Origin: WGMI01 sp041739275
GTDB lineage: Bacteria > Bacteroidota > Bacteroidia > Flavobacteriales > Schleiferiaceae
Reading direction: 5' to 3'
Assembly: GCA_041739275.1 (NCBI GenBank)
Contig: JBGSOF010000020.1
Span: 77,539-141,538 of the forward strand
Length of the DNA stretch: 64,000 nucleotides
Part shown: piece after piece, positions 44,845-54,386 of the stretch
Numbering within the stretch: the first letter of the stretch is position 1
How the letters are laid out: each line of letters starts with the position of its first letter
The notes under the pieces: model-generated
Told to the model about the DNA's origin: nothing
The model's database searches: none
The model's input: only the letters and a program-made list of their open reading frames with translations
Program-made: the position numbers and the translations under genes

Positions 44845-46761
44845 TTGACGACCGCTTTGCCGGAAGCAGAAAAATTGCGCTCCGAGGAAAAGTTTCAACA
44901 AGCACTCGATTTGCTTGAGCCTGCCGGTATATGGGACAGCTTGTACCCCTCGGCTCTGACCGAACGCTGTTTGTCTCAGCTGGAACTGAAGCGGTTTTCG
45001 GAGGCCGAAAAAACGGCTGAGGAAAGAATGCGTGTTGATCCTTGGAGCAGCGAAAGTTATGAGTTGATGGCCGTGGTTTATTTTAGGTCCGAGCGCACTG
45101 CCGAGGCGCTGAAGGTGGTTGAAGACGGGTTGAAGCTATTTCCGTACAACAGCTTTTTGAACCTAAAAAAGTTTGTTTATCTCAAAGATCTGGGTCGCAA
45201 AGACGAGGCTTGGTCGGTTCTAAAGACCCATTTTGATTTCGACCCGTTTAACCCTTTGATGCATTGGCAGATCTTCGATTTCTGCAAAGGCGAAAACCTC
45301 CCATCTCAGGCCTTGATGTCAGGCTTTTTGGCTGTTGTCTTCGAAGGCGATCCCGATGTTGCGAGGAGCCGCCTTGGGCAACTCGATCAATATGCAGCCC
45401 ACCCCGGTTCGCTGTCGAAATCGGGTGCTCTCATCGAACCCCAAGATCGATTTTTGGAAATTGACGAATTGCTGCGTTCACGAGTGGCATTAAACAGAGA
45501 ATATCGCTATTCATTTTCGTTTGATTACCCCCTTTTTCGGCAACTGAGTTTGCTCGTGGAGCAAATGGGTCAGCAGGACTTGGGTACGGGATTCTTTGCC
45601 AAGGAATACGCTCCTTTTTACAAGAATGAATTAAGAGATTCCAAAACACTCGACCTGTTCATGATTTGGTCCATGTGGTCGTTTGAGTTCAAAGGGGCGG
45701 CGAAAGTTGAAAAGACGCTGCAAAAAAACAGCGAGGTCATTTCGGGCCTGAACGAAAAGTGGAGGGTTGCCCACGAAATGTTTCAACCGATTGATACCGC
45801 ACTCGGGCCACAAAAGCTTTATTTAGTGAACAATCGCTTTTCTATGTACGTCCCGAGCGTCGGTTCGTCTGAATCTGTATACTGCCGAAAATTCAGTTTA
45901 TCAGGCGGTTTTGAAGCCGAGGGCAGTATGCGCGACAATCTGTGGACGGGCACGTGGAAGTTTGTACATCCCAATGGTCAAAAAGCTTCTGAAAGAATGT
46001 TTTATTTGGACACATTAAACGGCGACTACACGGAGTATCACTTCAACGGGAATGTTTCGTTTAAGGGCCGCATGAAGCAAGGTCTGCTCGAAGGCGAAGC
46101 ACTTTATTACTATGAACACGGCCAGCTCAAAGAGCGAAGCGTGCTTTCAAAAGGTGTTTTTCAGGGCGAGTCTGAATTTTACAGATCGAGTGGAGCCCTT
46201 TGGTACAGTATGAAACCGGAAGGTGCCGGAGCCAAATCGCAGGTTAAAATTTACAGTGAAAGCGAGAAATTGCTCGAAGAAGGTTGGACGGATCAAGGCA
46301 AGCGCGTCGGGCTTTGGAAAGTGTATTTTCCAAATGGTATGTTGGCCTCTGAGGTGTATTATTTAGACGGTTTGTATCAAGGTCTGTTTCGAGATTACCA
46401 TGCGCACGGATCGCTTCGACTCGAAGGCGAGTACAAGAACGGAATACGAGAAGGAGTATGGACGACCTATGATGCCCAGGGCACAGTGGTATTCACCGAG
46501 GTCTATCGAAAGGGCAGTCCCGACGGTGTTTCGGAAGCAATCGACCCCATCACCCAACGCAAGGTGCGATACTCTTATAAGCAAAGTCGCTTAAAAAAGG
46601 CGGTGTACATCGATGAGTTGGGCACAGAAAAGGATATTGCCGTCGTTTCGACAGACGAAGTTTATTGGAGGTGGGCACCGTGGTCTCGAGAAAATTGGGT
46701 CGCAGAAGGTCGATCGAAATCGAGCCGAGCAGAAGGCGTGTGGTCTTATTTTGACTATTAA
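44845..46761 (+). CDS. N-terminal open segment: TPR plus MORN repeats
   Basis: The longest open piece of the interrupted gene (TTG at 44845 is only a formal start). TPR-like helices fill about residues 5-130 (EKFQQALDLLEPAG, YELMAVVYFRSERTAEALKV), followed by a helical linker. From about residue 350 come MORN-variant repeats with the pattern G-x-W-x-x-Y-x-x-x-G (GTWKFVHPNGQ, GDYTEYHFNGN, GLWKVYFPNGM, GLFRDYHAHGS, GVWTTYDAQG). Such repeats form elongated beta structures in secreted Bacteroidota proteins. If translated alone it would lack a signal peptide and the last half of the repeats. Confidence 0.65.
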   Translation: MTTALPEAEKLRSEEKFQQALDLLEPAGIWDSLYPSALTERCLSQLELKRFSEAEKTAEERMRVDPWSSESYELMAVVYFRSERTAEALKVVEDGLKLFPYNSFLNLKKFVYLKDLGRKDEAWSVLKTHFDFDPFNPLMHWQIFDFCKGENLPSQALMSGFLAVVFEGDPDVARSRLGQLDQYAAHPGSLSKSGALIEPQDRFLEIDELLRSRVALNREYRYSFSFDYPLFRQLSLLVEQMGQQDLGTGFFAKEYAPFYKNELRDSKTLDLFMIWSMWSFEFKGAAKVEKTLQKNSEVISGLNEKWRVAHEMFQPIDTALGPQKLYLVNNRFSMYVPSVGSSESVYCRKFSLSGGFEAEGSMRDNLWTGTWKFVHPNGQKASERMFYLDTLNGDYTEYHFNGNVSFKGRMKQGLLEGEALYYYEHGQLKERSVLSKGVFQGESEFYRSSGALWYSMKPEGAGAKSQVKIYSESEKLLEEGWTDQGKRVGLWKVYFPNGMLASEVYYLDGLYQGLFRDYHAHGSLRLEGEYKNGIREGVWTTYDAQGTVVFTEVYRKGSPDGVSEAIDPITQRKVRYSYKQSRLKKAVYIDELGTEKDIAVVSTDEVYWRWAPWSRENWVAEGRSKSSRAEGVWSYFDY

Positions 46762-46797
46762 GAGAGAAAGCGCGCAGAGAGCGTTTTCCAGGCAGAC

Positions 46798-48030
46798 TTG
46801 CTCGAGGGTCAGAGGAGAACATTTGCTCTGGATGGCGCGCTCTCAGGCATCGAGAATTATCGCCGAGACACGCTTCACGGTATGGTAAAAACGTACTATT
46901 TCGGGACGAAAGAAGTGCTCCAAAACGAAGGAGGTTTTGTTCGCGGAAAGATGCACGGTCCTCAACTGACCTATTTTCCGGACGGGCGTTTGAAATCGAG
47001 AGCGGAGTACCGCATGGGCAGGCAGCACGGGCCGGAAATTGAGTATTATTCGAATGGAAAAGTAGGTCGGAGAAGCCATTATGAACAGGGCCGTTGCATC
47101 AGCACCAGATACTTCGGTGCCGACGGCAGGCCTTGGGGAACCGACAGCATTGTCCCGGCCGAAGGGACGTATGTGTCTCTATTTCCCAGCGGAAAAACTC
47201 ATTGTACCATCGATTTTAAAAATGGGTATCGCCATGGAAAGACCTCATTTTATTATCCCGACGGAACCTTGGAGGTGGAGTCAAATTACGCCTACGGTTT
47301 GCTCCAAGGAGAAACAAAGTCTTATTTCCCGAATGCTCAGTTGAATTCCTCTTTATCCTACGTTTCGGGTTCCCCTGAGGGATTGATTTCTACCTACTTC
47401 ATCAACGGATCAAAAAACAAAGATATTCCCATAGTGAATGGTGTGGCTCACGGAGCGCAAAGCGGTTTTCGCTACGACGGAAGCAGGCTGAACGAGTTCA
47501 GCGAATCTCTGGGCAAGAAACGCGGAGAGGCGCGGCGGTTTTCATCCTCGGGCGAGCTTGAGATCATTGAGAAATGGCAAGAAGATTTTTTGGTTTCGTA
47601 TGCATCCGCCAGCCGAGACGGCAAGCCCGTTTTGGAAATGCCCGTTGGGTCAGGAGCGTCTAAGATTGTTTCCTTTTATTCAAACGGCGATACCGCGGTC
47701 GTTGCCGAAGTTCTGGACGGTCTTTGGCACGGCAAACACCGAATTTATCACCCCAATGGCAAACTCGAATATTCGGGTCAATACTATCACGGGGAGCGAG
47801 AAGGGCTTCATCGCTGGTACGATCAAGAAGGGGTCGTCCGCAGAAAAACAGAATTTCTGTGCGGAATGGAACACGGAGAAAACAAGCGTTTCGACCGATC
47901 CGGTGCATTGATTTTGGACGATCCGCAGCTGTGGGATCGATCGACCGGCACAGCGGAGTTTCGGGGTCAATCCGAGGGCCGAAAAAGTGCTCGTTGGAAT
48001 GTTGTCGACAATATAGTCCAACCGCAATGA
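46798..48030 (+). CDS. C-terminal open segment: MORN repeats
   Basis: Continues the frame of the preceding segment after the TAA at 46759. About 410 residues made almost entirely of MORN-variant units (HGMVKTYYFGTKEV, HGPQLTYFPDGRL, HGPEIEYYSNGKV, HGKTSFYYPDGTL, GETKSYFPNAQ, HGKHRIYHPNGKL, REGLHRWYDQEG). TTG at 46798 is only a formal start, and there is no signal peptide or separate promoter. Its TGA overlaps the ATG of the transglutaminase gene. Confidence 0.65.
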   Translation: MLEGQRRTFALDGALSGIENYRRDTLHGMVKTYYFGTKEVLQNEGGFVRGKMHGPQLTYFPDGRLKSRAEYRMGRQHGPEIEYYSNGKVGRRSHYEQGRCISTRYFGADGRPWGTDSIVPAEGTYVSLFPSGKTHCTIDFKNGYRHGKTSFYYPDGTLEVESNYAYGLLQGETKSYFPNAQLNSSLSYVSGSPEGLISTYFINGSKNKDIPIVNGVAHGAQSGFRYDGSRLNEFSESLGKKRGEARRFSSSGELEIIEKWQEDFLVSYASASRDGKPVLEMPVGSGASKIVSFYSNGDTAVVAEVLDGLWHGKHRIYHPNGKLEYSGQYYHGEREGLHRWYDQEGVVRRKTEFLCGMEHGENKRFDRSGALILDDPQLWDRSTGTAEFRGQSEGRKSARWNVVDNIVQPQ

Positions 48031-49961
48031 AGGCATTATTCATACTCCCGCTCTTTGGACTCTTCGCAGGATCGATTTCGGCTCAAGAGCCTCTGAACAT
48101 AGATCGGTTGAGGGCCGAATATCCGGGCAATCACGCGGTGGTTGAATTCGATCACTACCGAGCGGAAATTAGTTCGAGTTCGGGCAAACTCTCCATCGTA
48201 ACCGAACACCGCGAACAATGGGCTCTGCTCGGCGAATCGGCTCCCAGGTTTAGCGAGTGGGAAGAATCGAGTGCACCTTCGTACAAGCTCGTCTCGATGA
48301 AGGGATACAGCCTCAACCCCAAAACCAAGGGATTCAAGAGAGAAAAGATTGCGGAAATCGCGGTCACCGACGAAAGCGAACCCGGCATTTTTGCACACGA
48401 ATACCGCCTGCATCAAACGCGATTTAAAGGTCTGGTGTCGGGATCTAGAATCTATAAATCGACTCAATATCAGATTGAAAAGCCCCAACATTCCGGCAAG
48501 ATGTTTATTGGGGGCTCTCTGCCAAATGAAGAAGTGAGGTTTGAAATCGAAACTTCCAAAGATGTGGAACTCGGATTTCACTGGCAAAATGCAGAAGGGT
48601 ACACCGTGAATCCTCAGATACGAGAAGACAAAAACAAGCGTTATTATCTGTGGACTTTTTCAAAAGTGCCCGTTTATTCATACGGCGGTTCAAACGAACC
48701 TGATCCGCTTTGGGTGCTGCCCCATTTGGTCTATTGGGTGAAATCTTATGAGCAGGAATCTCGCAAGGTGAATGTGATCGGTTCTATAGACGATTTACAC
48801 CGGTATTACTGCGGGTTTCAGAAGAAAGTTCAGATGACCCCCGATCCGAGTATTCGGGCAATTGCCGATTCGATTTCTCGAGTGCACCAAAAAGAAGAAG
48901 ATCGAGTTGAAGCGAGCTTTCGGTGGGTTCAAAAACACATTAGCTACATCGCGATTGTCGAAGGCGACGGAGGTTTCCAAAGTCAAGATCCCGAATTTAC
49001 CTGTTCGAAGCGCTACGGAGACTGCAAGGCCATGAGCACCCTGCAACAGTCCATTTGCTCGGCCATGGGCATTCCGCTGAGTTTGGCGTGGACCGGCACC
49101 ACGGAACTGCCTTATTTCTACACTCGCCTTCCGAGCACAACAGTAGATAATCACATGATTGCCGTCTACGAGCAAGAGGGGCGGAATGTCTTGTTGGATG
49201 CAACCTATTCGCGTCTGCCCTACGGATATACTCCGCCGTTTATACAAGGTAAAGAGATATTGATTTCGCGAAATTGCACATCGTGGAAAGTCGATACCGC
49301 CCGCGTTGAACCCGCCTCTCGAAATCGAATTGTCGATCGAATTAAGCTGAGATTTGATTGGGATAAGGGCGATTTGTATGGCAAAGGCAGCGCGCGATTT
49401 ACGGGCTATCAAGCGATGGAAGTTCAGGATGCCTTGGGAAGGGTGAAGAATCCCGAAGAAGAAACAGGATTGGTGCGGTCGTTTGTGCTCAAAGGAGACA
49501 ACAACTTTGAGTTACATAAGTATCAAGTTTTACCTCAGACATTTGGAGATTCCGTGGTGGTGATCGAATACGAGTTCAAGTTGCCAAATTGGATGCTGCG
49601 GCTCGAGAATGCTCGCTATTTTAAGCCCGATTTAGAAAAGCGAAAGATCTTGGCTGAATCTTTGAATGAGCGACGATCGGCCTTGGTGTTCGATCAATCG
49701 ATTCGCCGCGAGCTTCACTTGGAATTTGAGGCGGGGCATGGTTTGGAGAATGCCGAATTGTTGGGTGAAGAGTCTTTTGAAATCCAAGGCGTTCGCTACA
49801 CCCGAAAAATGGAACGTTTGGGTAAATCGATCACATACACCCAACGACTCGATTTAGAGAGATCCACCATACAGCCAGAAGATCTGGCCGAGCTTTCTGT
49901 ATTCCAACAAAAAGTACGAAAACTGAGCAATCAGAATGTTCGTTTTGAATTCATTCCTTAA
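48027..49961 (+). CDS. DUF3857/transglutaminase-like exported protein, catalytic triad intact
   Basis: 644 aa with signal peptide MKALFILPLFGLFAGSISAQ. The N-terminal half resembles DUF3857 (beta-rich); the centre is a transglutaminase-like fold with Cys333 (RYGDCKAMS), His376 (DNHMIAVY) and Asp391 (LLDATYSRLP), the complete papain-like triad. The C-terminal part is DUF3858-like beta structure. The family may act as peptidase, crosslinker or amidase in the periplasm; the substrate is unknown. Its ATG overlaps the stop of the MORN gene, and the next gene is a catalytically dead relative, so the three are probably one operon. Confidence 0.87.
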   Translation: MKALFILPLFGLFAGSISAQEPLNIDRLRAEYPGNHAVVEFDHYRAEISSSSGKLSIVTEHREQWALLGESAPRFSEWEESSAPSYKLVSMKGYSLNPKTKGFKREKIAEIAVTDESEPGIFAHEYRLHQTRFKGLVSGSRIYKSTQYQIEKPQHSGKMFIGGSLPNEEVRFEIETSKDVELGFHWQNAEGYTVNPQIREDKNKRYYLWTFSKVPVYSYGGSNEPDPLWVLPHLVYWVKSYEQESRKVNVIGSIDDLHRYYCGFQKKVQMTPDPSIRAIADSISRVHQKEEDRVEASFRWVQKHISYIAIVEGDGGFQSQDPEFTCSKRYGDCKAMSTLQQSICSAMGIPLSLAWTGTTELPYFYTRLPSTTVDNHMIAVYEQEGRNVLLDATYSRLPYGYTPPFIQGKEILISRNCTSWKVDTARVEPASRNRIVDRIKLRFDWDKGDLYGKGSARFTGYQAMEVQDALGRVKNPEEETGLVRSFVLKGDNNFELHKYQVLPQTFGDSVVVIEYEFKLPNWMLRLENARYFKPDLEKRKILAESLNERRSALVFDQSIRRELHLEFEAGHGLENAELLGEESFEIQGVRYTRKMERLGKSITYTQRLDLERSTIQPEDLAELSVFQQKVRKLSNQNVRFEFIP

Positions 49962-49974
49962 AATCGACAGTCTT

Positions 49975-51945
49975 ATGAATATTCATCAAAGGGCGTTTTT
50001 GGTTTTGTTTGGCTTCGTATCGATTCTGCTTTCGGCACAGGACATGCCGTTTTCCGATTATCATTTCGATGCGCAACTGAGTTTGGCTGCGGTTTCAGAG
50101 AACCGTAAAACCGCTGATGAATATGTCCTGTTTCAAAAGAGAGAGCACGAGTTCTATTACGACGAGAAGGAATCGCAATTCTGGGAATATGTCTTGTTTC
50201 ACGAAATAACGTACGTGAACAGCATTGAGTCGATCGAACGGAATAACAAAGTTTATTATCCGTTAGGTTCCAATGACTTGTTAATTGCCGAAGGCTGTCG
50301 AGTCGTGAGTGCGGAAGGCAGCAAAGTGTTGGGCCCCGGCGCTATTCGAGAGACCGAAGAAGAGGGCAGGAATTATCGATACTATGCGGTAGAGGGGCTC
50401 ACAGTGGGCACTCTTGTCGATTATTATTTTGCCTATCGGAGGCCTGCGCGATCGTCGGGTATGACGTATCGAATTCAAGGCGAATATCCCGTAGAGAAAT
50501 ACGAATTTGATCTTCGCTGCGAGCCGCATCTTAGATTTGACTTCAAAGTAAACAATTCCGAGGCTCAGCCGGTGCTTGAGACCTTGAAGAATGGCAATCT
50601 TCAGTGGTCTCTTCGGATGAACGATCTTCCGGCCTTGAGCACCGAACCTTTTTCCAATCCTGCGCGCCATCGAATCGCCCTGAGCTACAAACTCAGCTCG
50701 AATACCGCTACAGGTGTTTCCAATCTGAATAGTTACGCTTCGCTCTCAGAGAACTTCTGGAATTCAATTCACACTGCAGACAAGAAGACGCTCAAAACAA
50801 TTAAAACTCAGGTTAAAAAACTGAAGCTCGAGGAGTTGTCAATCGATCGAGAAAAGGTGAGAGCCATCGAGGATTGGTACAAAATGGAATTTGCTTTTTA
50901 CAACAGCAGCGATTCGAGGTTGGAAGACATGCAGTTCGCTTTGGCCAACCGAGCGCTCAACGAGGTGTCTGCGCTCAAGTTGTTTAGTTTGATGTGCCAG
51001 GCTGCTGAGATTCCGCATCAAATCGTTTTGACGAACGACCGATTTCAAACGGTGATTCCTGAAGACTTTGAGTGTTATTGTTACCTGGACAATTACCTGC
51101 TCTATTTTCCCGGCATCGACGACTATGCGGAGCCGGGTGTTTTTTTTAGACGCTTGGGCCTTATCGACGATGGTTTTCGAGGCAATAGAGGCTTGTTTAT
51201 TTCAACCCGTACTGTTGCCGGGGTGGAGGCTGTTTTGGGTCGAGTGCAACAAATTCCGTACGAATCGTACAAAGAGAGCGACTCCAAAATGCTCATGAAG
51301 GCGCGTGTAGACGAGTCGGGAGAAGCACTTACCGTAGATGCTCGGATGATTTACACAGGATATTCCGCAGCCTCGTTTCAACCATTTTACAGCTATGCGG
51401 ACGAAGAGCGAAAGAAGGAACTCGACTTGGCCATTAAGAATTGGCTGATGTCCGACACAGAAGTCCTAAAGTTCGAATTAAAGAATGCCGGTGTTGAAGA
51501 GTTTTTGAAAAAACCATTCGAAGTGGTGGCTACTTATCGGTCGGTGGCCATGCTCGAAAGTGCGGGCGGAGACCTCATGGCAAAAGTGGGAATGCTGATC
51601 GGCCCTCAATCAGAATTGTATCAGGAAAAGACTCGTGTATTGCCTGTGGAACAAGATCACAACAGAATGTACACTCGAACTCTCGAAATCGAGATCCCTG
51701 CGGGCTATGAATGCAACAATTCCGAAGATCTCAATTTCGACGTGGTCTTGACTTCAGAGAGCGATGGAAGCACACTTGCGGTTTTTCGCTCCAAAACCAC
51801 CCGAAGCGGAAATATTCTCTCAGTGGATATTGAAGAGTACTACACGGTTTCGGAAGTTCCGCTTCATCAATACGAGAGCTTCGCAAAAGTGATCAATGCC
51901 GCGGCTGATTTTAATAAAGTGCGCTTGGTGTTCAAGCCGATATAA
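49975..51945 (+). CDS. DUF3857/transglutaminase-like exported protein without catalytic residues
   Basis: 656 aa from the ATG at 49975, which opens the signal peptide NIHQRAFLVLFGFVSILLSAQ (in two parts: NIHQRAFLVLFG, FVSILLSAQ). Same overall layout as the upstream gene: DUF3857-like N-terminus (YPVEKYEFDLRCEPHLRF), transglutaminase-like centre, beta-rich end. At the place of GDCKA it reads LNEVSALKLFSLMCQ, and at the place of NHMIAV it reads ECYCYLDNYLLYFPG, so the Cys and His of the triad are gone. It is a pseudo-enzyme, likely a partner or regulator of its neighbour, 13 bases upstream. Confidence 0.83.
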   Translation: MNIHQRAFLVLFGFVSILLSAQDMPFSDYHFDAQLSLAAVSENRKTADEYVLFQKREHEFYYDEKESQFWEYVLFHEITYVNSIESIERNNKVYYPLGSNDLLIAEGCRVVSAEGSKVLGPGAIRETEEEGRNYRYYAVEGLTVGTLVDYYFAYRRPARSSGMTYRIQGEYPVEKYEFDLRCEPHLRFDFKVNNSEAQPVLETLKNGNLQWSLRMNDLPALSTEPFSNPARHRIALSYKLSSNTATGVSNLNSYASLSENFWNSIHTADKKTLKTIKTQVKKLKLEELSIDREKVRAIEDWYKMEFAFYNSSDSRLEDMQFALANRALNEVSALKLFSLMCQAAEIPHQIVLTNDRFQTVIPEDFECYCYLDNYLLYFPGIDDYAEPGVFFRRLGLIDDGFRGNRGLFISTRTVAGVEAVLGRVQQIPYESYKESDSKMLMKARVDESGEALTVDARMIYTGYSAASFQPFYSYADEERKKELDLAIKNWLMSDTEVLKFELKNAGVEEFLKKPFEVVATYRSVAMLESAGGDLMAKVGMLIGPQSELYQEKTRVLPVEQDHNRMYTRTLEIEIPAGYECNNSEDLNFDVVLTSESDGSTLAVFRSKTTRSGNILSVDIEEYYTVSEVPLHQYESFAKVINAAADFNKVRLVFKPI

Positions 51946-51955
51946 CGACGCATTT

Positions 51956-52900
51956 TTACTCTTGTGCGATGTGGAAAAGCGCATCGCCTCGGTGGATGAG
52001 CGGAAAGTTGTTGTGCCCGATAATGTGCCCGTCGTAGGGAGACTTTACCTTGAGACTGTATTCGCCGTACGGGCTGTTGATCACCCCGAGAATTTGTCCC
52101 TCTTTCACCTTCTGCCCCGCGAATTTGCGCGCGATAAACAGCCCTGAAACTTCTGCCCGAACCCAGTGCGATTCGCTGCAAAAAATGCTCTTTCCGCGGG
52201 CTTTTCGAGGAGCGATCATTCCGTGTTCAGAGAGGACATTCTGAATTCCTTGAATGCCTGTTTTAATCGAAAGTTCGTCGAGCCTCAGGGATTCTCCGCC
52301 TTCGAATACGACCACACTTTTGCCGAGTTCTTGAGCAGCTGCGCGCAGAGAGCCTTGGATGAGCCCCGATTGCAAGACAAATGGGGCTTTGAATGCCCGA
52401 GCAATCTTTTCGCCGAGTGCGTCGCCTTTTGCGAATCGCAATTGGGGGTGATTGGTTCGACTCGAACCTCCGGTGTGAAAGTCGATTCCAAAGTCGATCA
52501 AAGGCAGCAAATGGTGCGTAATATTCCAGGCGACGATGCTCGCGAGCGAACCTTCGGGATTGCCCGGAAAGCTCCGATTGACGTCTTTGCCGTCGGGAAC
52601 ATCCCTCGAAAAATGAATAAAGCCGTAGACATTGATAATCGGCAGCGCCAAAACCGTTCCCGCTCTCAGCTTGCGGAGGGCGTCGCTCTCGACCATGCGT
52701 CGAACAGTCTCAATTCCATTCACTTCGTCTCCGTGCAAGCCGCCGCTCAGCATCACCACAGGGCCGGGTTGACGGCTGTGAAAAACGTGCACGGGCATTT
52801 GAATCAAGGTCCCCGACGGGAGCCGGGCAATGTCCAGCTCGATCAATCGATGAGAGCCCGGTTTTACGGCGAGCCCATTGAGTACGAAAGACTCCCTCAT
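51956..52900 (-). CDS. Succinylglutamate desuccinylase/aspartoacylase family hydrolase
   Basis: 314 aa zinc carboxypeptidase-like enzyme. Zinc ligands are visible in LSGGLHGDEVNG (His, Glu) and GIDFHTGG (His), with the substrate-binding DVNRSFPG between them. The C-terminal part (VRAEVSGLFIARKFAGQKV, KVKEGQILGVINSPYGE) is a biotinyl/lipoyl-like beta barrel common in this family. It probably cleaves an N-acyl amino acid; the exact acyl group cannot be told. The ATG overlaps the purB stop by three bases (ATGA), so the two are coupled. Confidence 0.88.
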   Translation of the reverse strand: MRESFVLNGLAVKPGSHRLIELDIARLPSGTLIQMPVHVFHSRQPGPVVMLSGGLHGDEVNGIETVRRMVESDALRKLRAGTVLALPIINVYGFIHFSRDVPDGKDVNRSFPGNPEGSLASIVAWNITHHLLPLIDFGIDFHTGGSSRTNHPQLRFAKGDALGEKIARAFKAPFVLQSGLIQGSLRAAAQELGKSVVVFEGGESLRLDELSIKTGIQGIQNVLSEHGMIAPRKARGKSIFCSESHWVRAEVSGLFIARKFAGQKVKEGQILGVINSPYGEYSLKVKSPYDGHIIGHNNFPLIHRGDALFHIAQE

Positions 52901-54237
52901 AAGCCGGTGTAATTGAATGGCGTAATCGCCCGAAGTTCTGCTTTGAGGGCATCTGGAACGTCGAGTCGGTCTATAAACATTTCAAAATCAGCTTTTCCGG
53001 GCCGATCGTTGGTGCGGCTTAAGGCTTTGAGCAATTCGTAAGGATTGGGATAACCTTCTCGTCTCAGGATGGTCTGTATGCCTTCGGCCACCACCGTCCA
53101 GTGCAATTCGAGGTCGGCCTGGAGGGCTTTTTCGTTTACGGTGAGCTTGTCGAGGCCCTTCAGCAGCGACTGAATCGCGATATAGCTGTGCGCGAAGGGC
53201 AAGCCGAGATTGCGCAGAACAGTGCTGTCGGTCAAATCGCGCTGCAACCGAGACACCGGAAGCTTGCTCGACAAATGATGAAAAAGAGCGTGAGCCATGC
53301 CAAAGTTGCCCTCGGCATTTTCAAAGTCGATCGGGTTTACTTTGTGGGGCATGGCCGAAGAGCCCACTTCGCCCGCTTTGATGCGCTGCCTGAAGTAATC
53401 GAGGCTGATGTATTGCCAAAAATCGCGACACAGATCGATTAGAATGGTATCGATGCGGGCAAAGTTGTCGCAGAGCGCCGCAAGGTGGTCGTAGTGCTCG
53501 ATTTGTGTGGTGGGAAATGAGCGCTGCAAGCCCAGTCGGTCTTCGACAAAATCTTTCGCGAAGCCGTGCCAGTCCACGTGGGGAAAGGCCGCGTAGTGAG
53601 CGTTCATATTCCCGGTGGCGCCTCCGAATTTGGCTGCGTACGGAATGTGCCGCATCAATCGAAGCTGTTGGTCGATGCGCTCGGCAAAAACCTGAACCTC
53701 TTTGCCCAGGCGCGTCGGAGAGGCAGGTTGTCCGTGGGTGCGCGCCAGCATGGGCAGTTCGCTCCAATCGCTGCTCTTTTGCCACAAAACCACCACGAGG
53801 TCGGCGATGGCGGGCAGCATTCGATCGTCCATGGCCTCGCGGAGCGCGAGCGGGATGGCCGTATTGTTGATGTCTTGAGAGGTCAGTCCAAAGTGGATGA
53901 ATTCTCGATACGCCCCGAGGCCCAAGGCATCAAATTTCTCTTTTAAGTAATACTCAAGAGCTTTGACATCGTGGTTGGTCGTTTTCTCAATTTCCTTGAT
54001 CCGACGCGCATCCTCAAACTCAAAGTCGAGATAGAGGTCTTGAAGCTCCGTAAAGCGTTCGGTAGGAAAATCGTCGAGTCCTTGAAGCCCGAGCCCGCAA
54101 AGCGCCATAAAATATTCGACTTCAACGCGAATGCGGTATGCAATGAGGCCGTATTCCGAAAAATAAGGCACCAATTCTCTCGTCTGCCCGGCGTATCGTC
54201 CGTCAATGGGAGAAATGGCCTGAAGTGGATCGTACAT
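52897..54237 (-). CDS. purB: Adenylosuccinate lyase
   Basis: Catalyses two steps of purine synthesis (SAICAR to AICAR, adenylosuccinate to AMP). 446 aa from the ATG at 54237; the longer frame to 54312 adds no family sequence. Landmarks are SPIDGRYAGQT at the start, THGQPASPTRLGKE (catalytic His) and the fumarase/aspartase signature GSSAMPHKVNPIDFEN. A TACATTTG box lies just before the start. It is first of a two-gene unit with the aspartoacylase-like gene. Confidence 0.96.
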   Translation of the reverse strand: MYDPLQAISPIDGRYAGQTRELVPYFSEYGLIAYRIRVEVEYFMALCGLGLQGLDDFPTERFTELQDLYLDFEFEDARRIKEIEKTTNHDVKALEYYLKEKFDALGLGAYREFIHFGLTSQDINNTAIPLALREAMDDRMLPAIADLVVVLWQKSSDWSELPMLARTHGQPASPTRLGKEVQVFAERIDQQLRLMRHIPYAAKFGGATGNMNAHYAAFPHVDWHGFAKDFVEDRLGLQRSFPTTQIEHYDHLAALCDNFARIDTILIDLCRDFWQYISLDYFRQRIKAGEVGSSAMPHKVNPIDFENAEGNFGMAHALFHHLSSKLPVSRLQRDLTDSTVLRNLGLPFAHSYIAIQSLLKGLDKLTVNEKALQADLELHWTVVAEGIQTILRREGYPNPYELLKALSRTNDRPGKADFEMFIDRLDVPDALKAELRAITPFNYTGL

Positions 54238-54253
54238 AAAAACGTTCAAAGCC

Positions 54254-54261
54254 CAAATGTA
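54254..54261 (-). promoter_or_regulatory. Possible -7 promoter box for purB
   Basis: TACATTTG on the minus strand matches TAnnTTTG and ends 16 bases before the ATG at 54237, giving a very short leader. Confidence 0.45.
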
Positions 54262-54386
54262 GACCTTGGGTAGAACACCTCCATAAAAGAGACTCCCCCA
54301 CCTCGGAGTCAAAGACCCAAAGTGAGGGAGGTGCTCATTGGCCTGTGGATTGGCCGAGAAGCGGTTTTCGCCGGCTCAGATTCCGC

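Larger units (their letters stand above)
44752..48030 (+). pseudogene. Long TPR/MORN-repeat exported protein interrupted by two in-frame TAA codons
   Basis: A single frame runs from the ATG at 44752 to the TGA at 48028-48030 with only two interruptions, TAA at 44824-44826 and TAA at 46759-46761. The first follows a complete signal peptide (RYLFLLLASSISFLFSTKLT then GQS); the second falls inside one MORN unit (GVWSYFDY, stop, ERKRAESVFQADLL). No frameshift is needed; each TAA could be a CAA glutamine codon changed by one C-to-T. The final stop overlaps the next ATG, as in an intact operon. Alternatives: recent pseudogene, sequencing or assembly error, or programmed readthrough. Confidence 0.8.

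Noticed and set aside
44824..46761. Reassignment of TAA to a sense codon
   Set aside because: Other genes in the window end normally in TAA (for example 1992-1994 and 27973-27975), so TAA is a working stop in this genome.
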